Source: Desulfobacteraceae bacterium UBA2174 (GTDB lineage Bacteria; Desulfobacterota; Desulfobacteria; Desulfobacterales; UBA2174). Taken from it: a stretch of DNA of 64,000 nucleotides. Under the pieces are notes generated by a model. The model ran no database searches, was not told the DNA's origin, and saw only the letters and a program-made list of their open reading frames with translations. This document shows, piece by piece, positions 9,768 to 17,659 of the stretch; within the stretch, counting starts at the first letter, position 1, and each line of letters starts with the position of its first letter. The stretch covers positions 138,445 through 202,444 of the forward strand of contig DCWA01000019.1 in the NCBI GenBank assembly GCA_002327445.1, read 5' to 3'. The position numbers were made by a program, and so were the translations under genes.

Positions 9768-10982
9768 TTATGGCTTCGGTGCCGCGGCCGTGCCGCCGGT
9801 TTGGGAACTGGTTTCGGCATTCCGGCCGGCTTCGAAATCGACGGCCTTCACCGCCATGCCCGGCCGGATGTTGAGCATCCCTTCCACGATGACCCGGTCC
9901 CCGGACGCCAGGCCCGAGGCCACCAGCCACTGGTTACCCAAGGTCCGGTCCAGGGTCAGCAGGCGCTGTTGAACCGTGCCGGAGGCATCCACGATCAGGG
10001 CGACGGGCTCCCCCTTGGTGTTGCGGCTCACCCCTTGCTGGGTGACGAGGATGGCGTTTTCCGCGATCCCCTCCTGGATCACGGCGCGCACGTACATGCC
10101 GGGCAGCAGGACGTGATCCGGATTGGGCACCACGATGCGCAGGGAGTAGGAACCGGTGGTGGGATCCACCGTCACGTCGGCGAATTGGAGTGTGCCCGGG
10201 TGGTCGTGGGCTGTCCCGTCTTCCAGGAGGATACGGACCTTGTTGCGATCCTCCCCGTCCGGGCTGAGCCGCCCGGTTTCGATCCGGCGCCGCAGGCGCA
10301 GCAGCTCGGCCGAGGATTGCACCACGTCCACGTAGATGGGATCGATCTGCTGCAAGGTGGCCAAAGATTGGGGCTGGTAAGCGGTCACCAGGCTCCCCTC
10401 GCGGACGTAGCTGCGGCCGATGCGTCCGTCAAAGGGCGCAACGACCCGGGTGTAGTTCAAGTCGATACGGGCGGCTTCCACCAGGGCTTTCCAGTACTCG
10501 ATGTCGGCCTTGACCTGCGCGACGGCGGCGGCGGCATCGTCGTAATCCTGCCGGCTGACGGCGTTGTCGGTGAGCAGATCCTGGTAGCGTTCGGTTCTGG
10601 ACTGGATCGACGGCAGGTTGGCCCGGGCTCTGCCAAGGGAGGCTTCGGCCGAATTGAGGGCTACCTGGAAGGGGACCGGATCGATGCGGTAGAGAAGCTG
10701 CCCCTCTTTGACGTCCGCCCCTTCCTCGAAGATCCGCTTGATGATCAGGCCGTTGACTTGGGGACGGATTTCGGCGACGCGGAAGGCCGAGGTGCGGCCG
10801 GGCAGGTCGGTGGTCAGTTCGACGCGCTGCGATGCGATGGTGACCGTCGCCACCTCGGGAATTCGCGCCGGAGGGGGACCCTGCTCACTTTGCTTTTGGC
10901 ATCCGACGACCAGCAGCAAACCGGCGATCAGCAGCGTGAAGATACGGGGGATCGAATTTTGGCCGGCAACTTTTCTTTTCAT
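9768..10982 (-). CDS. RND efflux periplasmic adaptor lipoprotein (AcrA/MexA-like)
   Basis: From the ATG at 10982 the product is 404 residues. It has a lipoprotein signal ending VVGC (Cys28), a barrel-sandwich motif (VNGLIIKRIFEEGADVKEGQ), an alpha-hairpin and a beta-barrel/membrane-proximal domain. The start is supported by AGGAG eight bases upstream and by an ATGA overlap with the small protein gene before it. The frame is open further upstream, but those residues overlap the preceding gene and look non-coding. It links the AcrB-like pump with the outer-membrane factor. Confidence 0.94.
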   Translation of the reverse strand: MKRKVAGQNSIPRIFTLLIAGLLLVVGCQKQSEQGPPPARIPEVATVTIASQRVELTTDLPGRTSAFRVAEIRPQVNGLIIKRIFEEGADVKEGQLLYRIDPVPFQVALNSAEASLGRARANLPSIQSRTERYQDLLTDNAVSRQDYDDAAAAVAQVKADIEYWKALVEAARIDLNYTRVVAPFDGRIGRSYVREGSLVTAYQPQSLATLQQIDPIYVDVVQSSAELLRLRRRIETGRLSPDGEDRNKVRILLEDGTAHDHPGTLQFADVTVDPTTGSYSLRIVVPNPDHVLLPGMYVRAVIQEGIAENAILVTQQGVSRNTKGEPVALIVDASGTVQQRLLTLDRTLGNQWLVASGLASGDRVIVEGMLNIRPGMAVKAVDFEAGRNAETSSQTGGTAAAPKP

Positions 10983-11290
10983 GGGGTTGACTCCTGTCTC
11001 GATGCATTGACGTTGGCCTCGCAGTCCCAGACGGAATGGTTGATCTGGCCGAAGTCCGAGAACGCCGCCGCCAGGCGAAGCCCCAGCGGGCTCTTGGTGT
11101 TGGGGCAGACTCGACTGCGCCAAACAATCAACAGGCTGAGATCCAGGGTGAGGATGCAGTTCCGCAGCAACCTGATTTCCTTCAAGTCGCTTTCCCAGTC
11201 GGACCAGGAAAGCTGCCCGAAGGCAGCCAAGGCCGCATCCCGATCGGCAATGGATGCGGTGCGCAGATGTATCAGTTCAATCCGGTCCAT
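10979..11290 (-). CDS. Small conserved-looking protein heading the RND operon, function unknown
   Basis: A 103-residue product starts at the ATG at 11290 (MDRIELIHLRTASIADRDAA), preceded by CGAGG at good spacing; a TTG 33 bases upstream is also in frame. No signal peptide or membrane span is visible. The pattern of a short beta-strand, a helix, a strand (LTLDLSLLIVW) and a C-terminal SPLGLRLAAAF...NHSVWDCE resembles small alpha+beta barrel proteins of the antibiotic-biosynthesis-monooxygenase type; this is a weak resemblance. It is the first gene after the sigma-54 promoter and overlaps the adaptor gene by 4 bp. It could sense or modify the pump substrate (inference). Confidence 0.6.
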   Translation of the reverse strand: MDRIELIHLRTASIADRDAALAAFGQLSWSDWESDLKEIRLLRNCILTLDLSLLIVWRSRVCPNTKSPLGLRLAAAFSDFGQINHSVWDCEANVNASRQESTP

Positions 11291-11340
11291 GCGATGGCCT
11301 CGATTTTGAATTTTGTCAAACAAGCGGGTTCAAAAAGAAA

Positions 11341-11356
11341 GCAGAAATCGTGCCGG
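11341..11356 (-). promoter_or_regulatory. Sigma-54 (-24/-12) promoter for the RND efflux operon
   Basis: On the minus strand the sequence CCGGCACGATTTCTGC has the invariant GG (11354-11353) and GC (11342-11341) separated by exactly ten bases. It matches most of the consensus TGGCACG-N4-TTGCT. Transcription would begin near 11329, about 40 nt before the ATG at 11290. The divergent gene encodes a sigma-54 activator, which supports the call. Confidence 0.75.
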
Positions 11357-11450
11357 AAAAATTAGTTACGTAATTTCAGGGCATTGTATTGAAGATTGAG
11401 AAAAACTGTTTTATTTGGAAGATATGGGCTGTCGTATTTGATATTTTATC

Positions 11451-11585
11451 GATCGGACGGATCGGACTGATCAGATGAATCCGACCGATCAGACCGATCC
11501 GACCGATCTGAGGGATCAGACCGATCTGAGGGATCAGACCGATCTGAGGGATCAGACCGATCAGACCGATCCGACTGATCCGTCC
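11451..11585. repeat. 15-unit 9-bp tandem array, GATC-rich, possible enhancer
   Basis: Reading in 9-bp steps from 11451 gives 15 units of the form GATCNGACC. Examples are GATCAGACC (five times, plus variants), GATCTGAGG (three times, alternating with GATCAGACC) and GATCCGACC. Fourteen units start with GATC. The ends are inverted relative to each other: ATCGGACGGATC near 11452 and GATCCGTCCGAT near 11577. The array lies 120-255 bp upstream of the predicted sigma-54 transcription start, where activator sites are normally found. An open frame through it gives only a 3-residue repeat peptide and is not a gene. Confidence 0.85.
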
Positions 11586-11689
11586 GATTGGAAAATTGCT
11601 GTTAAATATGACAGTTAATGCTCGCAAATATCCAAAAAGAATGATTTTCCAAGCCGGGATTGGTACCCGGCATTTTTGAGGAAATTGCC

Positions 11690-13246
11690 TTGGACGAAAA
11701 CGAATTCTTCCGCCAAGCGACCCTGCGCATCTCCGGCAGTCTGCACATCGAAACGGCGATGCGGGAATTTTTCAACTATATCAAGGGGTTCATTCCTGTA
11801 TCGGGCATGTTTTGCATCCTTTACGACCCCGACCTGCACCTGGGACGCATGCTGGCCTATATCTGGCCGAACGATCTGCCCAAGCCGGGCGATTTCCTTT
11901 CCCCACCCCGGGAATCCCGGGATTTTCTGAGAAAAAACTGGGACGAGGACGCCCAGGTGCGCATGGTGAACGACATCGACCTGGAGCCGCCCGAATCCCG
12001 GCAGCTTTTTGTCGACCTGTGGCCGCTCGATACCTCCGTGCTCTCCATGGACCTGGAGCTGGACGCCAGGCGCCTGGGCCGTTTCGTGCTCTTCGTCCCC
12101 GGCAAGCAGCGCTACCGGCCGGAGCACGCCCGCTGGCTATCGTTGCTTCACGAACCCATCGCCGTGGCCATCTCCAACATGCTTCAGCACGAGGAAATCT
12201 CCCGGCTCAAGGACATGCTGGCCGACGACAACCGCTACCTGCACCGGCAGATGCACCAGATGACCGGCGACACCATCATCGGGGCCGATTTCGGACTGCG
12301 GGAGGTGATGGAGATGGTGCGCCAGGTGGCGCCCCTCAACAGCCCGGTGCTGCTGATGGGGGAGACCGGGGTGGGCAAGGAGCTCATTGCCAACGCGCTG
12401 CATTTCTCCTCCCACCGCAGAGCCAACCCCTACATCGCGGTCAACTGCGGCGCGATACCCGAGGCGCTCATCGACAGCGAGCTCTTCGGCCATGAAAAAG
12501 GCGCCTTCACCGGTGCCATCGCGCGCAAGCGGGGGCGCTTCGAGCGGGCCCACACGGGAACCATCTTTCTGGACGAAATCGGAGAGTTGCCCCTCCAGGC
12601 CCAGGTGCGCCTGCTGCGGGTGGTCCAGCAGCGGGTCATCGAGCGGGTCGGCGGCACCGAGCCGGTTCCGGTGGACGTGCGCATCGTCAGCGCCACCCAC
12701 CGCAACCTGGAATCCCTGGTGCAGTCGGGCGCCTTCCGGGAGGACCTCTGGTTCCGGCTCAACGTGCTGCCCATCATGATCCCGCCCCTGCGCCGGCGCA
12801 TCGATGACATCCCGGCCCTGGTGCGCCATTTCATCGAGCGAAAATCCCGCGAGCTGAAAATCGGCACCCTGCCGTCCCTGGCTCCCGGCGCCCTGGAACG
12901 CTTGCAGGCCTACCCCTGGCCGGGAAACGTGCGCGAGCTGGAAAATCTCGTGGAGCGGGCCCTTCTCCAGAGCCAATTCGCCGGCCGCGACGGGGTGCTG
13001 ACCTTCGACGACCTGCCCGCCGGGCCGGCGGCCGCAGACACCGGGCATTCGGGCAAGGGCGGCAATCCGGTGGAAAGTCTCGACGCTGTGATCGCGGCCC
13101 ATATCCGCCGGGTATTGGTCAAGACCGGTGGCCGAGTGGAGGGGGAAAAAGGCGCCGCCGAGATGCTCGGGCTGCACCCGAGCACCCTGAGGGCGCGCAT
13201 GCGCAAGCTCGGCATCGCCTTCGGGCGGCGGCGCACGGGCGTTTGA
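11690..13246 (+). CDS. Sigma-54 dependent transcriptional activator, GAF-AAA+-HTH
   Basis: This ~518-residue protein has an N-terminal sensory region of GAF type (~1-190). An AAA+ domain follows, with Walker A GETGVGKE, the GAFTGA loop that contacts sigma-54, Walker B GTIFLDEIGEL and an arginine-finger region (REDLWFRLNVLPI). A C-terminal Fis-type helix-turn-helix completes it (GAAEMLGLHPSTLRARMRKL). I chose the TTG at 11690 because GAGG lies eight bases upstream; an in-frame TTG at 11660 has no ribosome-binding site. It is divergent from the RND operon and is the likely activator of the -24/-12 promoter at 11341-11356. The inducer bound by the GAF region is unknown. Confidence 0.93.
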   Translation: MDENEFFRQATLRISGSLHIETAMREFFNYIKGFIPVSGMFCILYDPDLHLGRMLAYIWPNDLPKPGDFLSPPRESRDFLRKNWDEDAQVRMVNDIDLEPPESRQLFVDLWPLDTSVLSMDLELDARRLGRFVLFVPGKQRYRPEHARWLSLLHEPIAVAISNMLQHEEISRLKDMLADDNRYLHRQMHQMTGDTIIGADFGLREVMEMVRQVAPLNSPVLLMGETGVGKELIANALHFSSHRRANPYIAVNCGAIPEALIDSELFGHEKGAFTGAIARKRGRFERAHTGTIFLDEIGELPLQAQVRLLRVVQQRVIERVGGTEPVPVDVRIVSATHRNLESLVQSGAFREDLWFRLNVLPIMIPPLRRRIDDIPALVRHFIERKSRELKIGTLPSLAPGALERLQAYPWPGNVRELENLVERALLQSQFAGRDGVLTFDDLPAGPAAADTGHSGKGGNPVESLDAVIAAHIRRVLVKTGGRVEGEKGAAEMLGLHPSTLRARMRKLGIAFGRRRTGV

Positions 13247-13269
13247 GATGCCTTTTCAGCCACGGGTTG

Positions 13270-15951
13270 TCAGTGGGCCTCGGCCCAGTTGGCGCCCCAG
13301 GCCACGTTGACCTTCAGCGGCACCTTCAGGTCGAGAATTTGCCCCATCACATCGGCGACCATTTCCGACAGGTGGTCTTGCTCTTCCGGCGGGGCTTCCA
13401 GGACGATTTCGTCATGCACCGAGAGCAGCAGGGCGGCCCGCATGCGTTTGACCTGCAACAGGGCATCCACGCGGATCATCGCCAGCTTGATGATGTCGGC
13501 GGCCGTCCCCTGGATCGGTGTGTTCACGGCGGTGCGCTCGGCGAACTGGCGCACGGCGCTGTTGCTGCTGTCGATGTCGGGCAGCAGGCGGATGCGGCCG
13601 AGCAGGGTGCTGGTGCGGCGGTTTTGGCGGGCTTGGGCGATGGTTTCGTCGATAAAGCGCTTGACGCCCTGGTAGCGGGAAAAATAGTGGTCGATGTAGG
13701 TGCGGGCCATTTTCTGGCTGATCCCCAATTGTCGCGAAAGCCCGAAGGGGCTCATCCCGTAGATGATGCCGAAGTTGATCGCCTTGGCCTGGCGGCGCAG
13801 ATCCTCTCCGATTTGCGCCGGCGGCAGGTTGAAGACTTCGCTGGCCGTGCGGGTGTGGATGTCCTCGTCGGCGGCGAAGGATTCGATGAGAATCGGGTCG
13901 TCGCTGCAGTGGGCCAGCACCCGCAGCTCGATCTGGCTGTAGTCGGCCGACATGAGCCGAAACCCGTCGCGCGGCACGAAGGCCGCACGGATCTTGCGTC
14001 CTTCCGGGGTGCGGATGGGGATGTTCTGCAGGTTGGGATCGCTGGAACTCAGGCGGCCGGTGGCGGCGACGGTCTGGTTGAACGAAGTGTGAATGCGGCC
14101 GGTTTCCGGGTGGATCAGCTCCACCAGGGCGTCGGTGTAGGTGGACTTGAGTTTGCTCAGGCTCCGGTGGCGCAGGATCTGGGCCGGCAGCGGATGGTCG
14201 GTGGCCAGGGCGGTGAGCACTTCGACATCGGTGGAGTAGCCGGTGCGCTTGCGGGTCTTCTTCTGGGTGGGCAGGTGGAGCTTTTCAAAGAGGATGTAAC
14301 CCAACTGCTGGCCGGAATTGATATTGAAATGTTCCCCGGCCAGGCGGTAAATCTCCTCTTCGATCTGGGCCAGCTCGCCCTCGAATTCCCGCGACAGGCG
14401 CTCCAGTACCCGGCGGTCCACGCTGATGCCGGTCATCTCCATTTTCGCCAGAACGGGCACCAGGGGAATTTCGACGAAGGCCATCAGCGCGCCGAGTTCC
14501 TCCTGTTCCAGCTTTTTTTCAAGCACCTGGTAGGCCATCCAGGTGATGTCGGCATCCTCGGCGGCATATGCCGTGGCCTTGTCGATGGTCACCTGATCGA
14601 AGGTGACGGCCGAGGGCCCCTTGCCGGTCACGTCCGCGTAGGTGATGGTCTGGTGGTCCAGAAAGTCGAGGGCGATCTGGTCGAGGTTGTGCGCCCGCTT
14701 GGAGGGGTTGAGGAGGTAGGAGGCGATCATGGTGTCGAAGACGATCCCGTCGAGAGCGACGCCGTGGCGGGCGAACACAATGAGGTCGTACTTGATGTTT
14801 TGCCCCACCTTGCCGATGGCCGGGTTTTCCAGCAGGGGCCGCAGGGCATCGAGGATCGTCTGGCGCGCCAGTTGCTCGGGCGCTCCGAGGTAGCGGTGGC
14901 CGCAGGGAATATAGTAGGCCTCGTTGGCGCGCATGGCCACCGAGACACCCACCAGCTTGGCGCGCATGGGGTCCTGGCTGGTGGTTTCGGTGTCGATGGC
15001 GAAGATCTTGGCCGCTTTCATGGCCCTGATCAGATCCTGGAGCCCTTCCGGGCTGGAGACGGTGTGATATCGCTTCTGCCGCCGGTCGGTGTCCACGGGA
15101 AACTTTTTTTGAAGCTGGGAGAATTCGAGCTCCTTGAACAGCGCTCCCAGTTCGGCGGCATTCGGGGCCTCGTTGCGAAACCGGTCGGGCTCGAACGCCA
15201 CCGGGGCGTCGGTGCGGATTTCCACCAGCTTGCGGCTCAACCAGGCCTGGTCCTTGAATGCGGCCAACTTTTCCCGCTGTTTGGCCGAGGTCACGGCATC
15301 CAGATGGGCGTAGAGCGCTTCCATTGAGCCGTGGGTGCGGATCAGTTCGGCGGCGGTTTTGGGGCCGATGCCGGGGACGCCCGGGATGTTGTCCGTGCTG
15401 TCGCCGGAGAGGCCCATCACGTCGATCAACTGGGCTGGCGACAGGCCGAAGTCTTGCCGGATCGTATTGATGTCGTTGGTTTTTTCCTTCATCGGGTCCC
15501 AGATGGTGGCCCGTTCGGTGACCAGTTGGAGCAGATCCTTGTCGCCGGTGACCATCACCACGTCAAAGCCCCGGGCTTCAGCCTGGCGGGCCAGGGTGCC
15601 GATGAGGTCGTCGGCTTCGTAGCCGGCCATCTCTATCTGGGGAATGCGAAAGGCCTCGGTGACGCGCCGGATGTACGGCTGCTGGACCGACAGGGCTTCG
15701 GGCATAGGGGGCCGGTTGGCCTTGTAGTCGGGGTAGGTGTCGTGGCGAAAGGTGGGCCCCCGGGCGTCGAAGAGCATCACCACGTGGGTGGGTTGGCGTT
15801 CTTCCATCAATTTGAGGATCATGCGGGCGAAGCCGTAGACGGCGTTGGTGGGCATCCCCCTGGAGTTGCTCAGGTCGCGGATGGCATGAAAAGCCCGGTA
15901 AATGTAGGCCGAGCCGTCGATGAGGTAGATGGTGGGACGCGGGTTGTTCAT
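13270..15951 (-). CDS. polA: DNA polymerase I
   Basis: This 893-residue protein has all three Pol I modules. The 5'-nuclease (residues ~1-290) shows YLIDGSAYIYRAFHAI and GDKDLLQLV. The 3'-5' exonuclease appears active, with the metal ligands in FAIDTETTS retained. The polymerase carries motif A (SADYSQIELRVLAH), O-helix motif B (RRQAKAINFGIIYG) and motif C (LLSVHDEIVLEAP). The ATG at 15951 is preferred (AGGTG seven bases upstream) over an in-frame GTG at 15960. It is convergent with the sigma-54 activator gene, with only 23 bp between stops. Confidence 0.98.
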   Translation of the reverse strand: MNNPRPTIYLIDGSAYIYRAFHAIRDLSNSRGMPTNAVYGFARMILKLMEERQPTHVVMLFDARGPTFRHDTYPDYKANRPPMPEALSVQQPYIRRVTEAFRIPQIEMAGYEADDLIGTLARQAEARGFDVVMVTGDKDLLQLVTERATIWDPMKEKTNDINTIRQDFGLSPAQLIDVMGLSGDSTDNIPGVPGIGPKTAAELIRTHGSMEALYAHLDAVTSAKQREKLAAFKDQAWLSRKLVEIRTDAPVAFEPDRFRNEAPNAAELGALFKELEFSQLQKKFPVDTDRRQKRYHTVSSPEGLQDLIRAMKAAKIFAIDTETTSQDPMRAKLVGVSVAMRANEAYYIPCGHRYLGAPEQLARQTILDALRPLLENPAIGKVGQNIKYDLIVFARHGVALDGIVFDTMIASYLLNPSKRAHNLDQIALDFLDHQTITYADVTGKGPSAVTFDQVTIDKATAYAAEDADITWMAYQVLEKKLEQEELGALMAFVEIPLVPVLAKMEMTGISVDRRVLERLSREFEGELAQIEEEIYRLAGEHFNINSGQQLGYILFEKLHLPTQKKTRKRTGYSTDVEVLTALATDHPLPAQILRHRSLSKLKSTYTDALVELIHPETGRIHTSFNQTVAATGRLSSSDPNLQNIPIRTPEGRKIRAAFVPRDGFRLMSADYSQIELRVLAHCSDDPILIESFAADEDIHTRTASEVFNLPPAQIGEDLRRQAKAINFGIIYGMSPFGLSRQLGISQKMARTYIDHYFSRYQGVKRFIDETIAQARQNRRTSTLLGRIRLLPDIDSSNSAVRQFAERTAVNTPIQGTAADIIKLAMIRVDALLQVKRMRAALLLSVHDEIVLEAPPEEQDHLSEMVADVMGQILDLKVPLKVNVAWGANWAEAH

Positions 15952-16101
15952 TAGGGGCACCTGAAAAGAAGCGGCCGCCGTAGACAGGGGCGGAGGCCTT
16001 GGTTATATTGGACGCCAAAGAGAGTAAATTCTGGAATCGTTTCGATTTTTTACCACGATCGGTGAGGGGCCACAAGCGCCCGTGAATGTGGGTGGGGTGA
16101 G

Positions 16102-16329
16102 ATGCGTGAGCCGAGTGAAAAACCGCTTTCCTGGCGCGAGCGCCGCAAACGCGCCAGGGTAACCGTCTGTCACTGCTGCGGCGCCAAGGTTCCGTTTTGC
16201 TGGCAGTGCCGCTGCGGTTTCGCCATCTGCCAGGACTGCATGCTGGAAAACTTCTGGGGGATGTCCTGCAACGGGATCACCTGGCAGTGCCCGGACTGTG
16301 GCGCCCAGAACGGGTTCGGCAATCAGTGA
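16102..16329 (+). CDS. Small Cys-rich, probable zinc-binding protein
   Basis: The 75-residue product has a basic N-terminus (WRERRKRARVTV). Five CxxC-like pairs follow (CHCCGAK, FCWQCRCG, ICQDC, QCPDCG), which indicates one or two zinc sites of zinc-ribbon/RING type. A GGTGAG ribosome-binding site is close to the ATG. It is divergent from polA. I do not recognise a named family; a role in nucleic-acid or protein binding is possible but not shown. Confidence 0.72.
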   Translation: MREPSEKPLSWRERRKRARVTVCHCCGAKVPFCWQCRCGFAICQDCMLENFWGMSCNGITWQCPDCGAQNGFGNQ

Positions 16330-16356
16330 CCCCGGCCGGCTTCCTGGCAGTTCCCT

Positions 16357-16683
16357 CTATTTCTCCAGGTAATCCTCCCGCACGGGCGAGAACACCTCCA
16401 TGGCCACCGTGTCCGCCAGGGCTTCGCCGCCGTGGGGAACCTCCGACGGCACGGTCCAGGCATCGCCGGGGATGGCCTCGAAGGTTTCTTCCCCCACCTT
16501 CAGGCGCAGCCGCCCGCTGACCAGGTAGCCGGTCTGCTCGTGGGGATGGTGGTGAACGGGTAGAACCGCTCCGGCGGCCAGATGAAACTCGGCCAGCAGG
16601 GTGCGTTCCCCGTGGACGAGGGTTTTCAGGTCGATGCCGTCCAGCACGCGGCGGTAGCCCTCTGCGTTTTTGCGGTAGAACAT
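16357..16683 (-). CDS. Small cupin-domain protein
   Basis: This 108-residue single-domain cupin starts at MFYRKNAEGYRRV, with AGGAGA nine bases upstream of the ATG. The metal-binding histidines are visible (VHHHPHEQTGYLVSG, then VPHGGEA), so it probably binds a divalent metal. The frame stays open for another 60 codons upstream, but that stretch is repeat-derived intergenic DNA. Such proteins act as isomerases, dioxygenases or sugar/auxin-like small-molecule binders; substrate cannot be told from sequence. Confidence 0.85.
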   Translation of the reverse strand: MFYRKNAEGYRRVLDGIDLKTLVHGERTLLAEFHLAAGAVLPVHHHPHEQTGYLVSGRLRLKVGEETFEAIPGDAWTVPSEVPHGGEALADTVAMEVFSPVREDYLEK

Positions 16684-17017
16684 CGTCGGTTCTCCTTTTT
16701 TTATGAGGCAGCTCTTCCGACATCCATTGATAGGTTCAGCCTGATTGAAGGATCGGCGCTTACTACCTTGATGGCATCCAGAGGCGTCCTCCCTGTCATC
16801 CCGGGGCGTACCCCCTGTCATCCCGAGGAGTGCAGCGACGAGGGATCTCTTCGAATTTGCTGCCATTTCCCGTCGTATTCCCGACTGCGGATTCCTCGCT
16901 CACGCTCGGAATGACAAGGGAAGATCCTTTCTCCCCAAGGCGCAGCGAAAAGGGATCTTCTCAAAATGCAAGGTCTATCCAACCGCCAACCGTCGGAAAA
17001 AATAGGCGGATAGCTGT
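16684..17017. repeat. Intergenic region of dispersed-repeat fragments
   Basis: No gene is visible. The region contains a GTCATCCCGAGGAGTGCAGC-type repeat near 16818 and a 61-bp block at 16855-16915. That block recurs almost unchanged at 21095-21155 in the same orientation, ending in CTCGGAATGAC. Such palindromic GTCATTCC...GGAATGAC repeats are spread through many bacterial genomes and are not coding. Confidence 0.7.
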
Positions 17018-17659
17018 TCAGCCAAGGACCACGAGTTTCTGCAAGCCGGCATATCCGAACATCCCGGCAAAAAAGATCAGGAAAATGGCGCAGGCGGCGA
17101 TCAGGCCCCGGTAGGCCCGGTCGCTCATGAACCGTTTGCCCTTCCACACCGCGGCGGCCACGATGGCATACCAGGCGAAGTCGGCCAGGATATGACCGAC
17201 GAAAAAGGCGGCCACTCCCACCATTCCCGGGGCCAGGCTCTGGGTAATGTAACCCAGCCCGATGGAAACCCACCAGATGATCCAGTAGGGATTGGCCAGG
17301 CTGAGCAGGATCCCGGCCACCACCAGGTTGCGGCCGGCCTCCCGTTTCGGCTGGACCGCCAGGGTCAGGTGCGGCAGGCTTCGCAGCATGCCCCAGGCCA
17401 TCCAGAGCAGCACGCTGCCGCCCAGCAAGGCGGTGGCGATGAACACCGGTTCCTTTTTCAGCAGCGGTCCCACCCCGAACACGAGGGCCACCACCAGGGC
17501 CAACTCCAGGATCCCGTGTCCCACGATGAGCAGCGGCCCGGCGGAAGGCCCGCGGCGCGAACTTTCGCTCACCGTCACAGTGAACAGCGGTCCGGGCATC
17601 AGGGCGCCGGAGAGGGCCACGGCGAAGGAGGTGGCAAAAATGGCGAGCAAGGCGGTCAC
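17018..17659 (-). CDS. LysE-family amino-acid/small-molecule exporter
   Basis: The 213-residue membrane protein starts at a GTG whose bases overlap the TGA of the tyrA-mazG gene (GTGA). It has six predicted spans and the LysE/RhtB family motif near the N-terminus (ALMPGPLFTVTVSES) plus NPYWIIWW in the middle. Family members export amino acids such as lysine, homoserine or threonine. Placement at the end of an aromatic amino-acid operon suggests export of an aromatic amino acid or intermediate (inference). Confidence 0.88.
   Translation of the reverse strand: MTALLAIFATSFAVALSGALMPGPLFTVTVSESSRRGPSAGPLLIVGHGILELALVVALVFGVGPLLKKEPVFIATALLGGSVLLWMAWGMLRSLPHLTLAVQPKREAGRNLVVAGILLSLANPYWIIWWVSIGLGYITQSLAPGMVGVAAFFVGHILADFAWYAIVAAAVWKGKRFMSDRAYRGLIAACAIFLIFFAGMFGYAGLQKLVVLG

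Noticed and set aside
10979..11123. Longer adaptor protein starting at 11123
   Set aside because: The added residues overlap another coding frame, lack a ribosome-binding site and would bury the lipoprotein signal.
11451..11585. Possible CRISPR array
   Set aside because: Units are 9 bp without unique spacers, and no cas genes are present.
11376..11627. Open frame coding a 3-residue repeat peptide (IGLIPQIGLIPQ)
   Set aside because: It arises from the 9-bp tandem array and has no ribosome-binding site or family match.
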